DNA of 64,000 nucleotides from Apium graveolens (Eukaryota > Streptophyta > Magnoliopsida > Apiales > Apiaceae): assembly GCF_009905375.1 (NCBI RefSeq), contig NC_133647.1:169616275-169680274 (forward strand). The letters run 5' to 3'. The notes below the pieces were generated by a model. The model saw only the letters and a program-made list of their open reading frames with translations. It made no database searches and was not told the origin of the DNA. Made by a program: the position numbers and the translations under genes. This document shows, in pieces, positions 11,501 through 23,331 of the stretch (positions are counted from its first letter, which is position 1; every line of letters starts with the position of its first letter).

Positions 11501-13356
11501 ATCATTTGATATCTACAATATTAAAATGCATAAAATGACTTAGTCTACAGATGATCATTAAATTATGTTCAAGTGATTATTCATATATATATACACAATA
11601 TATATCTCCTACTATTTTTATCAAATCAATAGCCCTAACTATGAATTCGGAAAGAACGTCTTCTATATCCTTTCTAGTGAGCCAAGATCCATATTTCACC
11701 ATGTGTTAGGTCAGTTTTGGCTTTTCTCCTAAAACATGATTATTTAGGTAAACAATATTTGTCAATTATATCAACAATATAACTCTTGGATAGCTTGGTG
11801 GAATAACATTTGTTCATATTTATCTAATAAATCTAGCCAAACTCTATGCCTCTAAGTTCACAATCCTATTGTGATAACTAAGTTAACTCAAACCCAATAG
11901 TCAAAAAGTATCAATATACTTCAACACATCTCGCACGATAGATAGGAGTACTTCGCTTTGGCGAACCCACTCCTAGTCGATACACATTGGACTCATTGGA
12001 AGGCATCTGCTCAACTTAATATTAACTTTAGGGTTTTGTTAATTTTAAAACGATCATGATCCAATCATAAAGAGATTCCCAATTTTTCCTTGAATAAAAT
12101 ACTTCAAATGAATATTCTTCAATGGTTTGATTTCCAGGTAGTGAGGGAGTCACAATGGTCTCGCTTAAAACCCACAACCTTACAAGTTTAAAGAACTCGC
12201 TTTTGACAAAATCGCCCCATGTCAGAAATAAAGAAAATTTGTATTTTATTCCGTGTTTCATAAACACGAGAATCTCATAATCGTTTGTTCATTTTAAAAT
12301 CTTGAATCATTACAGATTTCATCTTGTTTAGAAAGCATGGCATGGGTGTCGTATCTAATACATACATCCTCAATCTAATGAAGCATGCATCTTTATAAAC
12401 TACTCTACACATACATTCATCATATGCTCATATATATATAAAGTGCAATAAATAAACGTGGTTGGTTATGGCTTTATCCTATGTGATCTTCATCAAGCTA
12501 ATGACAAAGATCTAGGTCAATCTAATGTGAAAAATAAATACAGGCTAACTATTACATGTCTTCTTTCTTATATTGCTTCCTTGGATGGCCTCCATGTGAG
12601 ATTACCCTTCCTTGATCTTCAAATCTTCATGTATTCATGTATATTACACGAATAAAAAATAAAAACTAATCTAATGTACTTACAATAAGAACTCGAGTTA
12701 CATTCGAGATTTAGTAATTACAAGATCAGACGACATGCAAGCCGTATTAAAAAAAACAAAACCATTAACCTAAGATCATAAGCCATAACCATCCACCATG
12801 CTCAATTAACACATAAGAACATGTTAAAACACATAATATGATCTTAACATATCATACCCATCATGATCAAATCATAAAAACCAAATATAGCAAAAATCAG
12901 AATATTTGAAATTAAATCTGATAACATTAAATCACGGATTACAGGGTCTAAACGACGTCAAACGTCTTACAGATCAGTCGATGATAGTTTTAGCTATCAG
13001 TTTTGTTCAGACGCTCGATTCCATATGAAATAGCATATTCGTTCGCTAAAATCAGACACCAGACCCAGATTTCAGTAAATCCGCTGCATCCGATTCAGAA
13101 TCGTATCAAATATGCTTCTTATAATAAGAACAAATACAAACATGTATATATCAGTATATATACAGATTATATAATCATCATATCATTATACAACTCTCAT
13201 GAATATCATATATTCAAAACATATATATACATACGCACTATATAAACATAACAACAGGTAAAACATACAAAATCGCATATATAACAGTCATGGAATATTG
13301 TATACATGTTATCATCATAAAACCAGTAAACACATAAACGAATTAAACACTTTTCA
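11501..13356 (-). other. 5' leader of copia element
   Basis: This long AT-rich noncoding stretch lies between the PBS and gag. It contains no open frame that I can relate to a protein. Its PBS-proximal 50 bp are shared with 5121-5170. Long leaders are usual in Tork/Angela-like elements. Confidence 0.6.
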
Positions 13357-13374
13357 CAAGTAGCTCTGATGCCA
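13357..13374 (-). other. Primer-binding site (initiator tRNA-Met)
   Basis: On the - strand TGGCATCAGAGCTACTTG follows the LTR end by one base. It differs by one base from the common plant copia PBS TGGTATCAGAGC. It fixes the element's orientation and shows that 13376-14937 is a 5' LTR. Confidence 0.85.
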
Positions 13375-13375
13375 T

Positions 13376-14937
13376 TGAAGGGTTTCGAGCACATAAACGC
13401 AATGGAAACAATAATTAAAAATGTAAAAAAATAGAATTTTCGAAACCCACCGCAGGATCCATGCGAAAAACATATATTTAATTCGTAGATCAGATTGTTT
13501 ACCTTAAGAAGCTTTACCAATTGGTTGACTAATGGAGATCTAAAGCTTGTTCAATCACCACGTATTCCGCTCTCGCGATCTACGCTCTATCGGTATCCAC
13601 GTGAATGCTTGAACTCAAGGACTGGATGTGTACTAGTACAAACTCGTTTTTTCTTGCTCTCTCGCTCTTCTCTCTTGGTGGCTAGGGTTTTAGTAAAAGT
13701 CCTTTTTTCATACAAAAATCAGCCACACAAGAGATATTATATGGAGAGTAGAAAAACGAATTATAACTCTTAACTAATTAGGAGTTATTATTAATTCGAA
13801 AATCCTATTTGTATTATAATTAAGTCTCACTTAATTATTTAACAAATAAATTTCATAATTAATATTAGTAAATTCGAATATCAATATTTATCTAATTAAT
13901 TAAGTCATACTTAATTAATATTACAAATAATTTGAATTACTTTAATATAATTTAAATCCAATTTAAATTAAATAATCCTTCAAGCATTCTTAGTATGTGA
14001 CCCTATAGGTTATTATTACGTTGGAAACAAATTTTAAATCTAATTTAAAATCGTAAACAATGAGCGACATCTAGTAATACATCATTGCTACCCAAGTAAT
14101 AATAATTGAATCGGTGATCGATTAAACCTTTTGTGAATAATGTACAATGTAATATAATCCCTTTAACCAAATATTATAGATTAAACTAGAGGCATGTAAT
14201 GTGTCATCCTCATCATAGTTTAATCCAAGTTTCCTTGATCAATGAGTAGACTATCATATCAAATCAACATTTGAGCGTGACCACGCATTTCATAGTCTAG
14301 CTCACACAAGAGGCCAATAATATCACTCCTAAAATAGGAGCGTTAAATCCCATCTAGATCATTCATATTTCTTATACGATTTATAATATACCCAATGTCC
14401 ACTTTTATCATAACCCGGTCAAGGATAACTTTTAATGGAATCAATGTATATTAATTCTCGTATAGAAATATAATGACTTCAGGTCTAAGGACCATTACAT
14501 TATTATCACTGTGAGAATTACTTATGACACAACAGACATGTAGAATCTCACATTGGGTCTGTCCAGCACCATGTACATATACATCTGCCTGTGTTTTTGA
14601 CTTTAGTATCACTATACCTATGATCAATGAGATGTGATCATCAGTCAACAAACACACCAGTCTTAATGCATTATTATTGTCCCTTAATAATAATACTCGA
14701 CTAGGGACCTTTAGCAATATTGATACTATTCTCATAATCTCATTTCTAAGTCACGTACTTAGAGATATAGAATTGCATATCATATTCCAAGGACATTTAT
14801 TAATCTAACATTTATATCGCTGGAAATTAAGAATTAATAAATTATAAATAGAATAATCGATAGAACATAAACATTAATAATCCTAATGTCTTAAACTAAA
14901 ACATCATAGTGTTGTTTCTAGGGCACAAACACTAACA
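13376..14937 (-). mobile_element. 5' LTR of Tork/Angela-like copia element
   Basis: On the - strand it starts TGTTAGTGTTTGTGCCCTAG at 14937 and ends CGAAACCCTTCA at 13376, giving 1562 bp with TG...CA ends. The start interrupts the third ORF of the next element, so it inserted there. A 92-codon open frame is shared with the fragment at 5121-6387, but it lies wholly in the LTR and is not considered a gene. Confidence 0.9.
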
Positions 14938-16513
14938 GGTATGTCAGCTTTTAGTGGAGAAACAGGTGGAGTTGTCACTTGTCCTTCTGGTGCTTCCAGA
15001 TACAGGACAAATATAATAATCAGCCTATGAAGGTCAATTTCAGGACTTAATCCTGAATCTTCAACTGTAGTTGTTTCTCTGAGTGGAGAGATATGAGGTG
15101 TGATCACTGTGTCTGGAACAATATCTTTAGCTTGAGGTGGAGGTGGCAAAGCTTCAATCACTATTGGTTCTGATGAGATCAGAGATTCTTGATCCCCTTC
15201 CTCAGCTTCATTAGCATCCTCAGAATGAGGTTGTGCCATATGCCTTCCTGCTCTCTTCTTATTTGATCTCTTGGATGGTGGAGAAGTTGCTTGAGCAGCA
15301 TCAGAACTTGAAGTTCTTTTCCTCTTTAAAATACCAGAATCCTCAGCTTTAGTTTCCTTCTGAGAAATATATTTTGCAGCTGCAACCTCCTTCTGAAAAT
15401 TTCTTTTTCAGCTTTTACTGTCACAGCTTCTGATGCATGAACCTGGACTTGCTCCTCTTCATCTGATTCATCCCTTAGAATCATCCTTCTTCTTCTTGAT
15501 GGAGATTTAAGAACAGATTTTGCTCTTGAAGGTTTGGGTCTAGATGTTGTAGTAGATGGTTGTGGTTGAGAAGATTGTGCAGGTTGGAAATAATTTTTGA
15601 TGGTAGGTTGTGGTTGTGGTTGAGAGGATTGAGCTAGTTGAGTATTGGTAGGTTGTGTAGGTGGAGGTTGTGCTGGTGCTACATCTGGATATATGGTACT
15701 GTATGTGAGAGGATCAAAATTTACTAAGAACTGTTTGACTGATTGAGGAATTTGGAGGGGTCTTAGTTCATTCTTCTTATTATCAGTAGATAATAAGTCA
15801 GTGAAAGCCCTTTTGTGTAGCTTAAAGGGTTCAATCAAATCACTAAAGGTGTGTGGTGTATCAGGACAACATAAATTATAAATAAGTTGACAAAATCTAG
15901 CAAAATAGACTATATTTCTATCTTCTTTCATCCTATCACCAATAAACTCTAAAACAACACTTGCATAATCAAAATGTGTTTGATTCAAAAGGGCATACCC
16001 GATTTGCTGACTCATTATGGGAATAGCATCAAAGTTTAAGCACTTGTTGGCAAAAGCTTTTGTAATACAGTCAAAGAAAAAACTCCACTCCCTCCTGATG
16101 TGGGGTCTCTTCAATTGTCCCAGCTTTGCCAAAGACTTTTCATAGCCTAGATTTTCCATCATTTGTTGAAGAGCTGGCTCCTCAACTGGTGAATTGAAGG
16201 TGCAATCTTCTGGCAAATGTAGTGCTTGTCAAACATTTGACAAGGTCACCACATGCTCATCCTCCCCTGCTATAAAGATAATACTTGGGGACCCAGCTTT
16301 TCCACCATCATTATAAACACCAGACCGCCAAAACTCCAGAATCTGCTTGCCTGAGAGAGCCTGGGGATGGGTCAGTGCATAGCCTATTTCACTTCGAGCA
16401 AGAAAGTCTTGGACGAAATAAAGTTCTGAAGGAGCCTCGTCCTTAGAAAAAATAGCCATGTAGTTATTAGGAACAAACTTGGCTCCATCATAGATTAGAT
16501 CTTTGGGTGCCAT
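14938..16513 (-). pseudogene. Third ORF of copia element 2 (so-called env-like), truncated
   Basis: This frame starts at ATG 16513 (MAPKDLIYDG) and encodes a product downstream of pol. It has an N-terminal globular region of about 230 residues with RREWSFFFDCITKAFANK and RNIVYFARF, a Pro/Gln-rich low-complexity stretch, a basic patch (KSPSRRRR) and an acidic/helical tail. The N-terminal part is recognisably related to the third ORF at 25066, although the two families' LTRs differ. One in-frame TGA near 16228 sits where the relative has a coding residue, and one frameshift lies near 15405. The 3' end is cut at 14937 by an inserted LTR. I see no signal peptide or membrane segment, so an envelope role is not supported. 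The function is unknown. Confidence 0.7.
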
Positions 16514-18020
16514 TTCTGTAAAGAAATAAGTGAGAAAATGTGTGTTCACAAGATGTTTGTTAAAATGCCTGTAAGAAAATCCCTCTGAAAATAGAGAGTA
16601 AAAGAGAGAGAGAGTAAAAGAAATAAGAGATTAAGTAAGAGAGAAAGTAAAAGATTTGGGTAATCTTTTGTCTCTAATATTTATACTCTTTCTACTTAAC
16701 GGCTCTTTTTGGAAGTAAAACAGACACTTTACACCTGTCATCCAGTAAATAGTCAAAGCAGTAGTTAGTGAGCACGGGAAATAAGCAGTAATTATTGCAC
16801 ACATGCATATGCAAAAACCAACACGAAACCCATTAACCAAATGATTGTCACTGTTTTTATCTCACTTAATTATTTTCTGACAAAATATAACCGTTACAGT
16901 AAATACTAAAAATAAGCCAAGTAATTAAATAATGCCACGTAAGCATCAGAGTTTCCATCAGGATTTGCATAAGAACTTGACTATTATCAGAATTTAACGG
17001 TCATCTGAACATGACTTCTGTACTCAAAAAGTGAATGTCTGTTTCTGTGATTCTTCAAACAAATACTGACTGGTTTCTTCAGAGTTTAATCATCAAAACT
17101 TTCATCAGAACTTGTCCTCAGAATTTATGCAAATAATACTTAACTGTTTGTCAAAAACAACTTAATCACCACAGTAATTTTTATCATTCATATGGAGTGA
17201 GAGTGTGTGCATTTGCAAATGATCAGATAAATATTAAAGTCTGATAGACTTCAGATATCTTAGAAATAAGACATAACTAAGAAAAATGCTTAAAATCTGT
17301 CTCTAATTTGAAGTTTACTATAGAACAAATTTATGCAAGAGTCCACTTCAACTAGTTGTGCTCATTTTATGCATCTTTTGACATTCATTTTACAGTGGCT
17401 TCTCAGTGTAAATGAGTCACAACTGCTATCAGAATTTATGCTATTATCAGAGTATTTCTCCAGTAATCAGAGAATGTGAAAAGTCACCAAGAAAAATTTA
17501 TTTGATTTTCTAATGCATATACCGTAATACCAGCAATGCACCTGGGTCTTCCCTTTCACATATTTACTCTAGATCTTAAAGGAGTACCTGACTTCAATTT
17601 TTCTGTTCTTTTGTTTTCTTCAGATAAGTGAAGCTTATCAAGCATGTAGTTCATCCTTAAGATTTACTGACATCAGAATTTGACATATAAGAAGCAATAA
17701 TCTAGTTTGTGACTTAGTAATAAGATACACAAAGTAAATTTGACTAAGATCAAAATCAGAGTTTGCTTGTGTTATAGATTTCCACACAAATGACTAATTC
17801 AAACATGGGATACACAGTTTGTTAAAGACTACTAAGTCATCATCTAACAAATAATCCTCATTGGAGTGAATAGTCACAGAACATTCAAAACACTATCAGA
17901 GTATATAGAATCACATCAGATAACAATCAGTATTTAATATATTATAGTTTAAGCACATATTACATGGAGATAAGAAAATCTGTAAACACTGATCATAAAG
18001 TCTGATGCATGAGAATAAAA
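16514..18020 (-). other. Spacer between pol and third ORF (element 2)
   Basis: This noncoding AT-rich region of about 1.5 kb has many copies of short words such as TCAGAACTT, ATCAGAATTT and TCAGAGTAT. The same words appear in the element's LTR and in the serine/aspartate-rich linker of its pol. Its 16.55-16.70 kb part is the presumed promoter and leader of the third ORF. I see no other gene here. Confidence 0.6.
16676..16685 (-). promoter_or_regulatory. TATA-like box upstream of third ORF (element 2)
   Basis: On the - strand AGAGTATAAATATT lies about 165 bp before the third ORF's ATG and is followed by a long pyrimidine-rich leader (CTCTCTCTCTTTTAC...). A similar AGAGTATAAAAG box occurs at the matching place in element 3. 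This suggests a separate transcript for the third ORF. Confidence 0.45.
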
Positions 18021-21000
18021 CTAAATAGATTTTAAGAAAGAACCTGAAACCATTCCAAGTTCATTTACCAGTCTTGTAAAGGTAGCTTCACATAGTGGTT
18101 TTGTGAAGATATCTGCTAGTTGTTGATCTGTTGGAACAAAATGCAATTCCACTGTACCTTCCATCACATGTTCCCTTATGAAATGGTACCGAATGTTGAT
18201 GTGCTTTGTCATTGAGTGTTGAACTGGATTACCTGTTATAGCAATAGCACTTTGATTATCACAGTAAATGGGTTTTTAGAAAATTTTAACCCATAGTCCA
18301 GTAACTGATTCTTCATCCAAAGAATCTGTGCACAACAGCTTCCTGCAGCAATATATTCTGCTTCTGCAGTTGATGTGGAAATTGATTTCTGTTTCTCGCT
18401 AAACCAATAAACCAATCTGCCTCCAAGAAATTGGCAGCTTCCACTAGTGTTTTTCCTGTCTATTTTGCATCCTGCAAAATCTGCACCTGAGTAACCTATT
18501 AGCTTAAAATCTGATTCCCTAGGATACCACAATCCTAGATCAGCTGTACCCTTGAGGTACTTGAAATTTCTTTTCACAGCTATTAGATGAGGTTCTCTTG
18601 GATCAGCCTGAAATCTTGCACAAAGACAGGTAGCATACATGATATCAGGTCTACTTGCAGTTAAATTGAGTAAATAGCCAATCATACCTCTGTAGTTAGT
18701 AATATCTACTGATGCTCCAGTATCTTTATCTAACTTGGTTGCAGTGGACATGGGAGTGGATGCAGTTGAATTGTCTTGCATTCCAAATTTCTTGAGTAAA
18801 TTTCTGGTGTACTTGGATTGATTTATGAAAGTACCTTCTTCATTTTGCTTGACTTGAAGTCCCATAAAATAACTAAGTTCTCCCATCATACTCATTTGAT
18901 ATCTTTACTGCATTAGCTTTGCAAATCTTTTATAAAGTTTGGCATTTGTAGAACCAAAGATGATATCATCAACATATATCTGTACCAAAAGTAAGTCCTT
19001 TTTCATGGTTGAGGTAGAACAGAGTTTTATCAATTGTGCTTCTGGTAAATCCACTTTCTAGAAGGAATTGAGATGAAGTCTCATACCATGCTCTAGGAGC
19101 TTGCTTAAGGCCATAAAGTGCTTTATCCAGTCTATAGACATGATTAGGAAATTTTGGATCTACAAATCCTGGAGGTTGTTTAACATATACCTCTTCTTCC
19201 AATTCTCCATTGAGAAAAACACTTTTCACATCCATTTGAAAGACTTTAAACTTCTTGTGAGCAGCATAAGCCAAAAAGATTCTTATGGCTTCCAATCTAG
19301 CAACTGGAGCAAATGTTTCATCATAGTCAATACCCTCCTGTTGAGAGTAACCTTTAGCAACCAGCCTTGCTTTGTTTCTTGTAATTATGTCATCACTGTC
19401 AGTTTTGTTTCTGAACACCCATTTTGTGCCAACAATGGATCTATTCTTTGGTCTTGGTACTAGGGTCCAGACTTTATTTCTTTCAAATTTATTTAACTCT
19501 TCCTGCATTGCTTGCACCCAATCAGCATCTTGAAGAGCTTCTTCCACTTTCTTTGGTTCAGTCTGAGATAGAAAGGAATGATAGAGACATTCATTTGATG
19601 TTGATGTTCTAGTTCTGACACCTGCTTCAGGATCTCCAATTATTAAGTCAGGTGTGTGTGATTTAGTCCACTTCCTTGCAGATAGAAGTTGATCTTTAGA
19701 ACTGGATCCTCCCCCATGATCCATGCTGTCTCCATTAGCATTTTCTGATGCTCTCCCTGAAGTTATGCTCTCTGAAAATTCAGAATTTGAGTTGGATCCT
19801 TCAGGAATTGAAGAATCAGAGTTTCCAGAATTATCAGAATTTGGCTCATCAGAACTTGATGAATCAGAACTTGAAGAGATAGTGACAGGTTCTGATGCTT
19901 ATTGAGAGTCTTGAGATGTTGTAGGTTCATCAGCTTGCTCCCCCTGAACAGGTGCATTTTCCCTTGGAGTAGATACCATAGTTTCAATAACATCAAAACT
20001 TAACCCGTCAGAACTTACAGGATCAGGATTTAGGTCATCCGAATTTACAGTATCAGAATTTATATCTTCATTTTCAAATCTCAACTGATCATGATCATTG
20101 AAATCTTCAAGTCCAGTAATCTTTTTATCATCAAAAGATACATTGATAGATTCCATGACAACCCTTGTTCTTAAATTGTAGACTCTGAAGGCTTTTGTGG
20201 AAACTGGATATCCAACAAAAATTCCTTCATCAGTTTTTAGATCAAATTTTGACAGCTGTTCAGGATGAGTCTTAAGAACAAAACACTTACATCCAAATAC
20301 ATGAAAGTATTTCAGATTTGGCTTATTTTTCTTCTCCATCTCATATGGTGTTTTTCCATGCTTGTTTATGAGTATAGCATTCTGTGTAAAATAAGCAGTC
20401 TGCACAGCTTCAGCCCTAAAATAGGTTGGTAGCTTTGCTTCATCAAGCATAGTTCATGCAGCTTCAATAAAAGTCCTATTCTTTCTTTCTACAACTCCAT
20501 TCTGCTGTGGAGTTCCAGGTGCAGAAAAATCCTGCTTTATTTCATGCTCTTTGTAGAACTCTTCCATGATTGAATTTTTTGAACTCAGTGTCATTATCAC
20601 TTCTTATGATTTTAACAGAATCTTTGACTAATTTATCCAGCTGTCTAACATGATCAGTTAGAGTAGATGCAGTTTCATTCTTTTTGTGCAAGAAATACAC
20701 CCAAGTGTATCTTGTGAACTCATCCACTATAACCATAGCATATTTCTTCTTTGCAATGGACATGATATTGACTGGACCAAATAGATCAACATGCAGTAAA
20801 TGATAAGGCTCAAGAATTGAGGATTCAGTCTTGCTCTTGAATGAAGATTTTTTTATTTTGTCTTTTGACAAGAGTCACAAAGACCATTAGGAGTAAATAC
20901 TGATTTTGGCATTCCTCTCACAAGATCTTTTTTTACTAGCTCATTTATGTTGTTGAAATTTAAATGAGAGAGTCTCTTGTGCCAATTCCAGCTTTCTTCA

Positions 21001-21420
21001 ATTGATGTTCTGCTTAACAGACAGATTGCAGAACCATCAGAGTTTGTTGAAAGTATGGCTTCATATATGTTACCATGTCTGTAACCTTTCAGAACCACTT
21101 TGCCTGTAGAATTACTTACAATTTCACAGTGTTCTTCAAAGAAATCCACATGATAACCTCTATCACATATTTGACTCACACTTAGCAGATTATGTTTAAG
21201 TCCTGAGACAAGAGCTACTGATTCAATTATGACATTCCCAAGATTAATATTGACATATCCCAGAGTCTTTCCCATGTTGCCATCTCCATAAGAAACTCCT
21301 GGGCCAGCTTTCTCCATAAAGTCTGATAGCAGGGCTTTATTTTCAGTCATATGTCCTGAACATCCACTGTCCAGAACTAGGATGTTTTTCCTATTGCCCT
21401 GCAATCACAAAACCACTATT
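18021..21420 (-). pseudogene. Ty1/copia pol of element 2 (SIRE/Maximus-like), decayed
   Basis: The domain order on the - strand is standard. Aspartic protease has LDSGCSGHM near 21380. The GAG-pre-integrase zinc region has HKRLSH and CDSC (about 20975-20870), followed by an integrase core with HVDLFGP, RSDNDTEF and a PGTPQQNG block (about 20800-20500). A long acidic Ser/Asp/Glu linker (about 20000-19750) leads to reverse transcriptase with GTKWVFRNK and [10 protein letters not shown] (about 19430-19200). A YVDD motif near 18970 follows a frameshift in an A-run, and RNase H has STAEAEYIAAG and ends near 18021. Frame breaks near 20870, 20540, 20450, 19000, 18900 and 18230 make it non-functional. 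The presence of a third ORF after RNase H points to the SIRE/Maximus type. Confidence 0.88.
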
Positions 21421-22723
21421 GGTTAGTTTTAATGACCCAAACCTTTTTGGATCCTTTGGCCTTTTTAAGTTTGTTAGCATTTGCAGTGGATTTAGTTTCA
21501 GAGTTTATGCTAACATGCTGTTTATCAAATTTTATATCAGTCTTTATGAATCTGAAGTGTCTGCCCAGTTTTTCTTCTTTGTGATAAGTGTCTAGTCTTT
21601 ATCACCTTTTCCTTTTCTTGCATTCAGGAGAGATGTGGCCCCTTTCACCACAATGATATCATTTGACATTTGAGTTGTCTCATCTGTCAGACTTTCCTCA
21701 TTTGCCCTCAGACTTTTTGAACCCTTTCTTTTCAGAACTTCCACCTTTCCTGGAAATCTTCTTGCCCTTTCTGAATTTTTTCTAGGCTATCTTTGTGATA
21801 CCCTTCACCATAAGAGCACACAGTTGCATCAACATCAACTTCAGATAAATTTTCAGATTCTGAATCATCATCATCAGAATATTATGACTCTGAATCAGAC
21901 TGTATGATGAGAGCCTTTCCTTTGCCCCTCTTTGAGACAACCACTTTAGGAGATTCCTCCTCAGCTTTAAGTGCAACTGTCTTTGACTTTCTTCTATGCC
22001 TTTTTCTCCTTTGATCCATCTCAAGTTCATGAGTCTTGAGCATACCATAAATTTCATCAAGAGTAGTTTCAGTGAGGTCATAGTTGTCTCTTATGGTAGT
22101 AGACTTCAAATCCAAATTTTCAGGAAGAGCTAAAAGGAATTTTAGATTTGAATCTTCAAGATCATATTCCTTGTCCACCAGTGACAGATCATTCAAGAGT
22201 TTGGCAAACCTGTCATATAAATCAGTTAATGACTCATCAGCTTTTGAGTCAAAATTCTCATACTCTTGAGTGAGTATATTGTTCCTATTCTTTTTGATTG
22301 CATCAGTTCCCTGGATCTTGTTTCCAAAGTAATCCATATCTCCTTTGCAGTTTTGCATCCAATTACCCTATTTGACATGACATTGTCAATTTCACTATGC
22401 AGCAGATGCCTTACCCTTGCATCATTGGCAATAGATTAGATGTCATCAGCTGTGTAATCACCTTTCTCCTTTGGTATCATCTTTGATGGTTGATCAGCAA
22501 CTGCAATAGAAAGCTTGGTAGGCTTATATGGTCCATCATTAATTCTATCAAGGTATTATGGATCTGTGGCTTCTAGAAACATAGCCATCTTAACCTTCCA
22601 TATAGGATACTCGGATGCTCTCAGTATGGGAACCCTAATCCTCTCATATCGACTGTGAGTTTGATTGCTTTGAGTATCTTGAGTTTTGGTGGGCTTTGTT
22701 GGAGTTTGTGTTTCTTCAGACAT
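21421..22723 (-). pseudogene. Ty1/copia gag of element 2, decayed
   Basis: The frame starts at ATG 22723 (MSEETQTPTKPTKTQ), 42 bp past the PBS. It continues through VPILRASEYPIWKVKMAMFL, a CKTAKEIW-like helix, and the EYENFDSKADESLTDLYDRF and LKFLLALPENL blocks typical of the copia UBN2/Gag family, to a single CCHC zinc knuckle (YHCGERGHISPEC) near 21620-21660. A stop interrupts the frame near 22440, and a TGA at 21659-21661 replaces the first cysteine of the knuckle. A second frameshift lies between the knuckle and protease. Gag would package the RNA. Confidence 0.85.
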
Positions 22724-22764
22724 GATTGTAAACTGGATCTCACTATTTGTATATTAACAGAGAT

Positions 22765-22776
22765 GCTCTGATACCA
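22765..22776 (-). other. Primer-binding site (initiator tRNA-Met)
   Basis: On the - strand TGGTATCAGAGC lies two bases after the end of the LTR. It is a perfect match to the standard plant copia PBS. Confidence 0.92.
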
Positions 22777-22778
22777 CT

Positions 22779-23331
22779 TGTTAGGTCACACAACACTATA
22801 GAAGGGGGTTAAATATAGTGTTTATACAATCAAATCGATTTTGAACACAAGTATGTAACAGTAATCAAGTTTATTCAATATAATAAGCTCAGTTATAAAA
22901 TAGGTTAAACTACTCTCTCAGTGATAAGAGCTGCTAGGTTACAATGTATAATCTTTCTCGTGAATGATAACACATATAGTGTAAACCCTAAGCTGTGTTT
23001 ATATAGTACACAGTTATAATATATCTTCTAATTGATATGGAATATAATTCTGTCTCCTAAAAAATATCAATCAGATATTATCTTTTACAAGTCTTCTAGT
23101 CTTCTAACTCTTCATGCATATCTTCTTTTATTTTAGTCCAGATCTTCTCCTGTAAATCAGCCGCATTCCTTATCTGAAGTACCTGCACTTAAGTCCTGAT
23201 ATAAATCCTAACGGCCTTAAGTTCTGATATAAGTTCTGACTTCAGAAGTTCTGATTTCCAGTAAGTCCTGATATTAAGTTTTGAAACTAAACACAACAGA
23301 TTAGAAAATGATATCTCAAATATATCTAACA
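22779..23331 (-). mobile_element. 5' LTR of copia element 2 (553 bp)
   Basis: The ends are TGTTAG and CTAACA, a six-base terminal inverted repeat. The PBS of element 2 is adjacent at the lower side. The upper end abuts the reverse transcriptase of element 3, which resumes at 23332 in the opposite orientation, so element 2 inserted into element 3. The 3' LTR of element 2 is not in the window. Confidence 0.9.
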
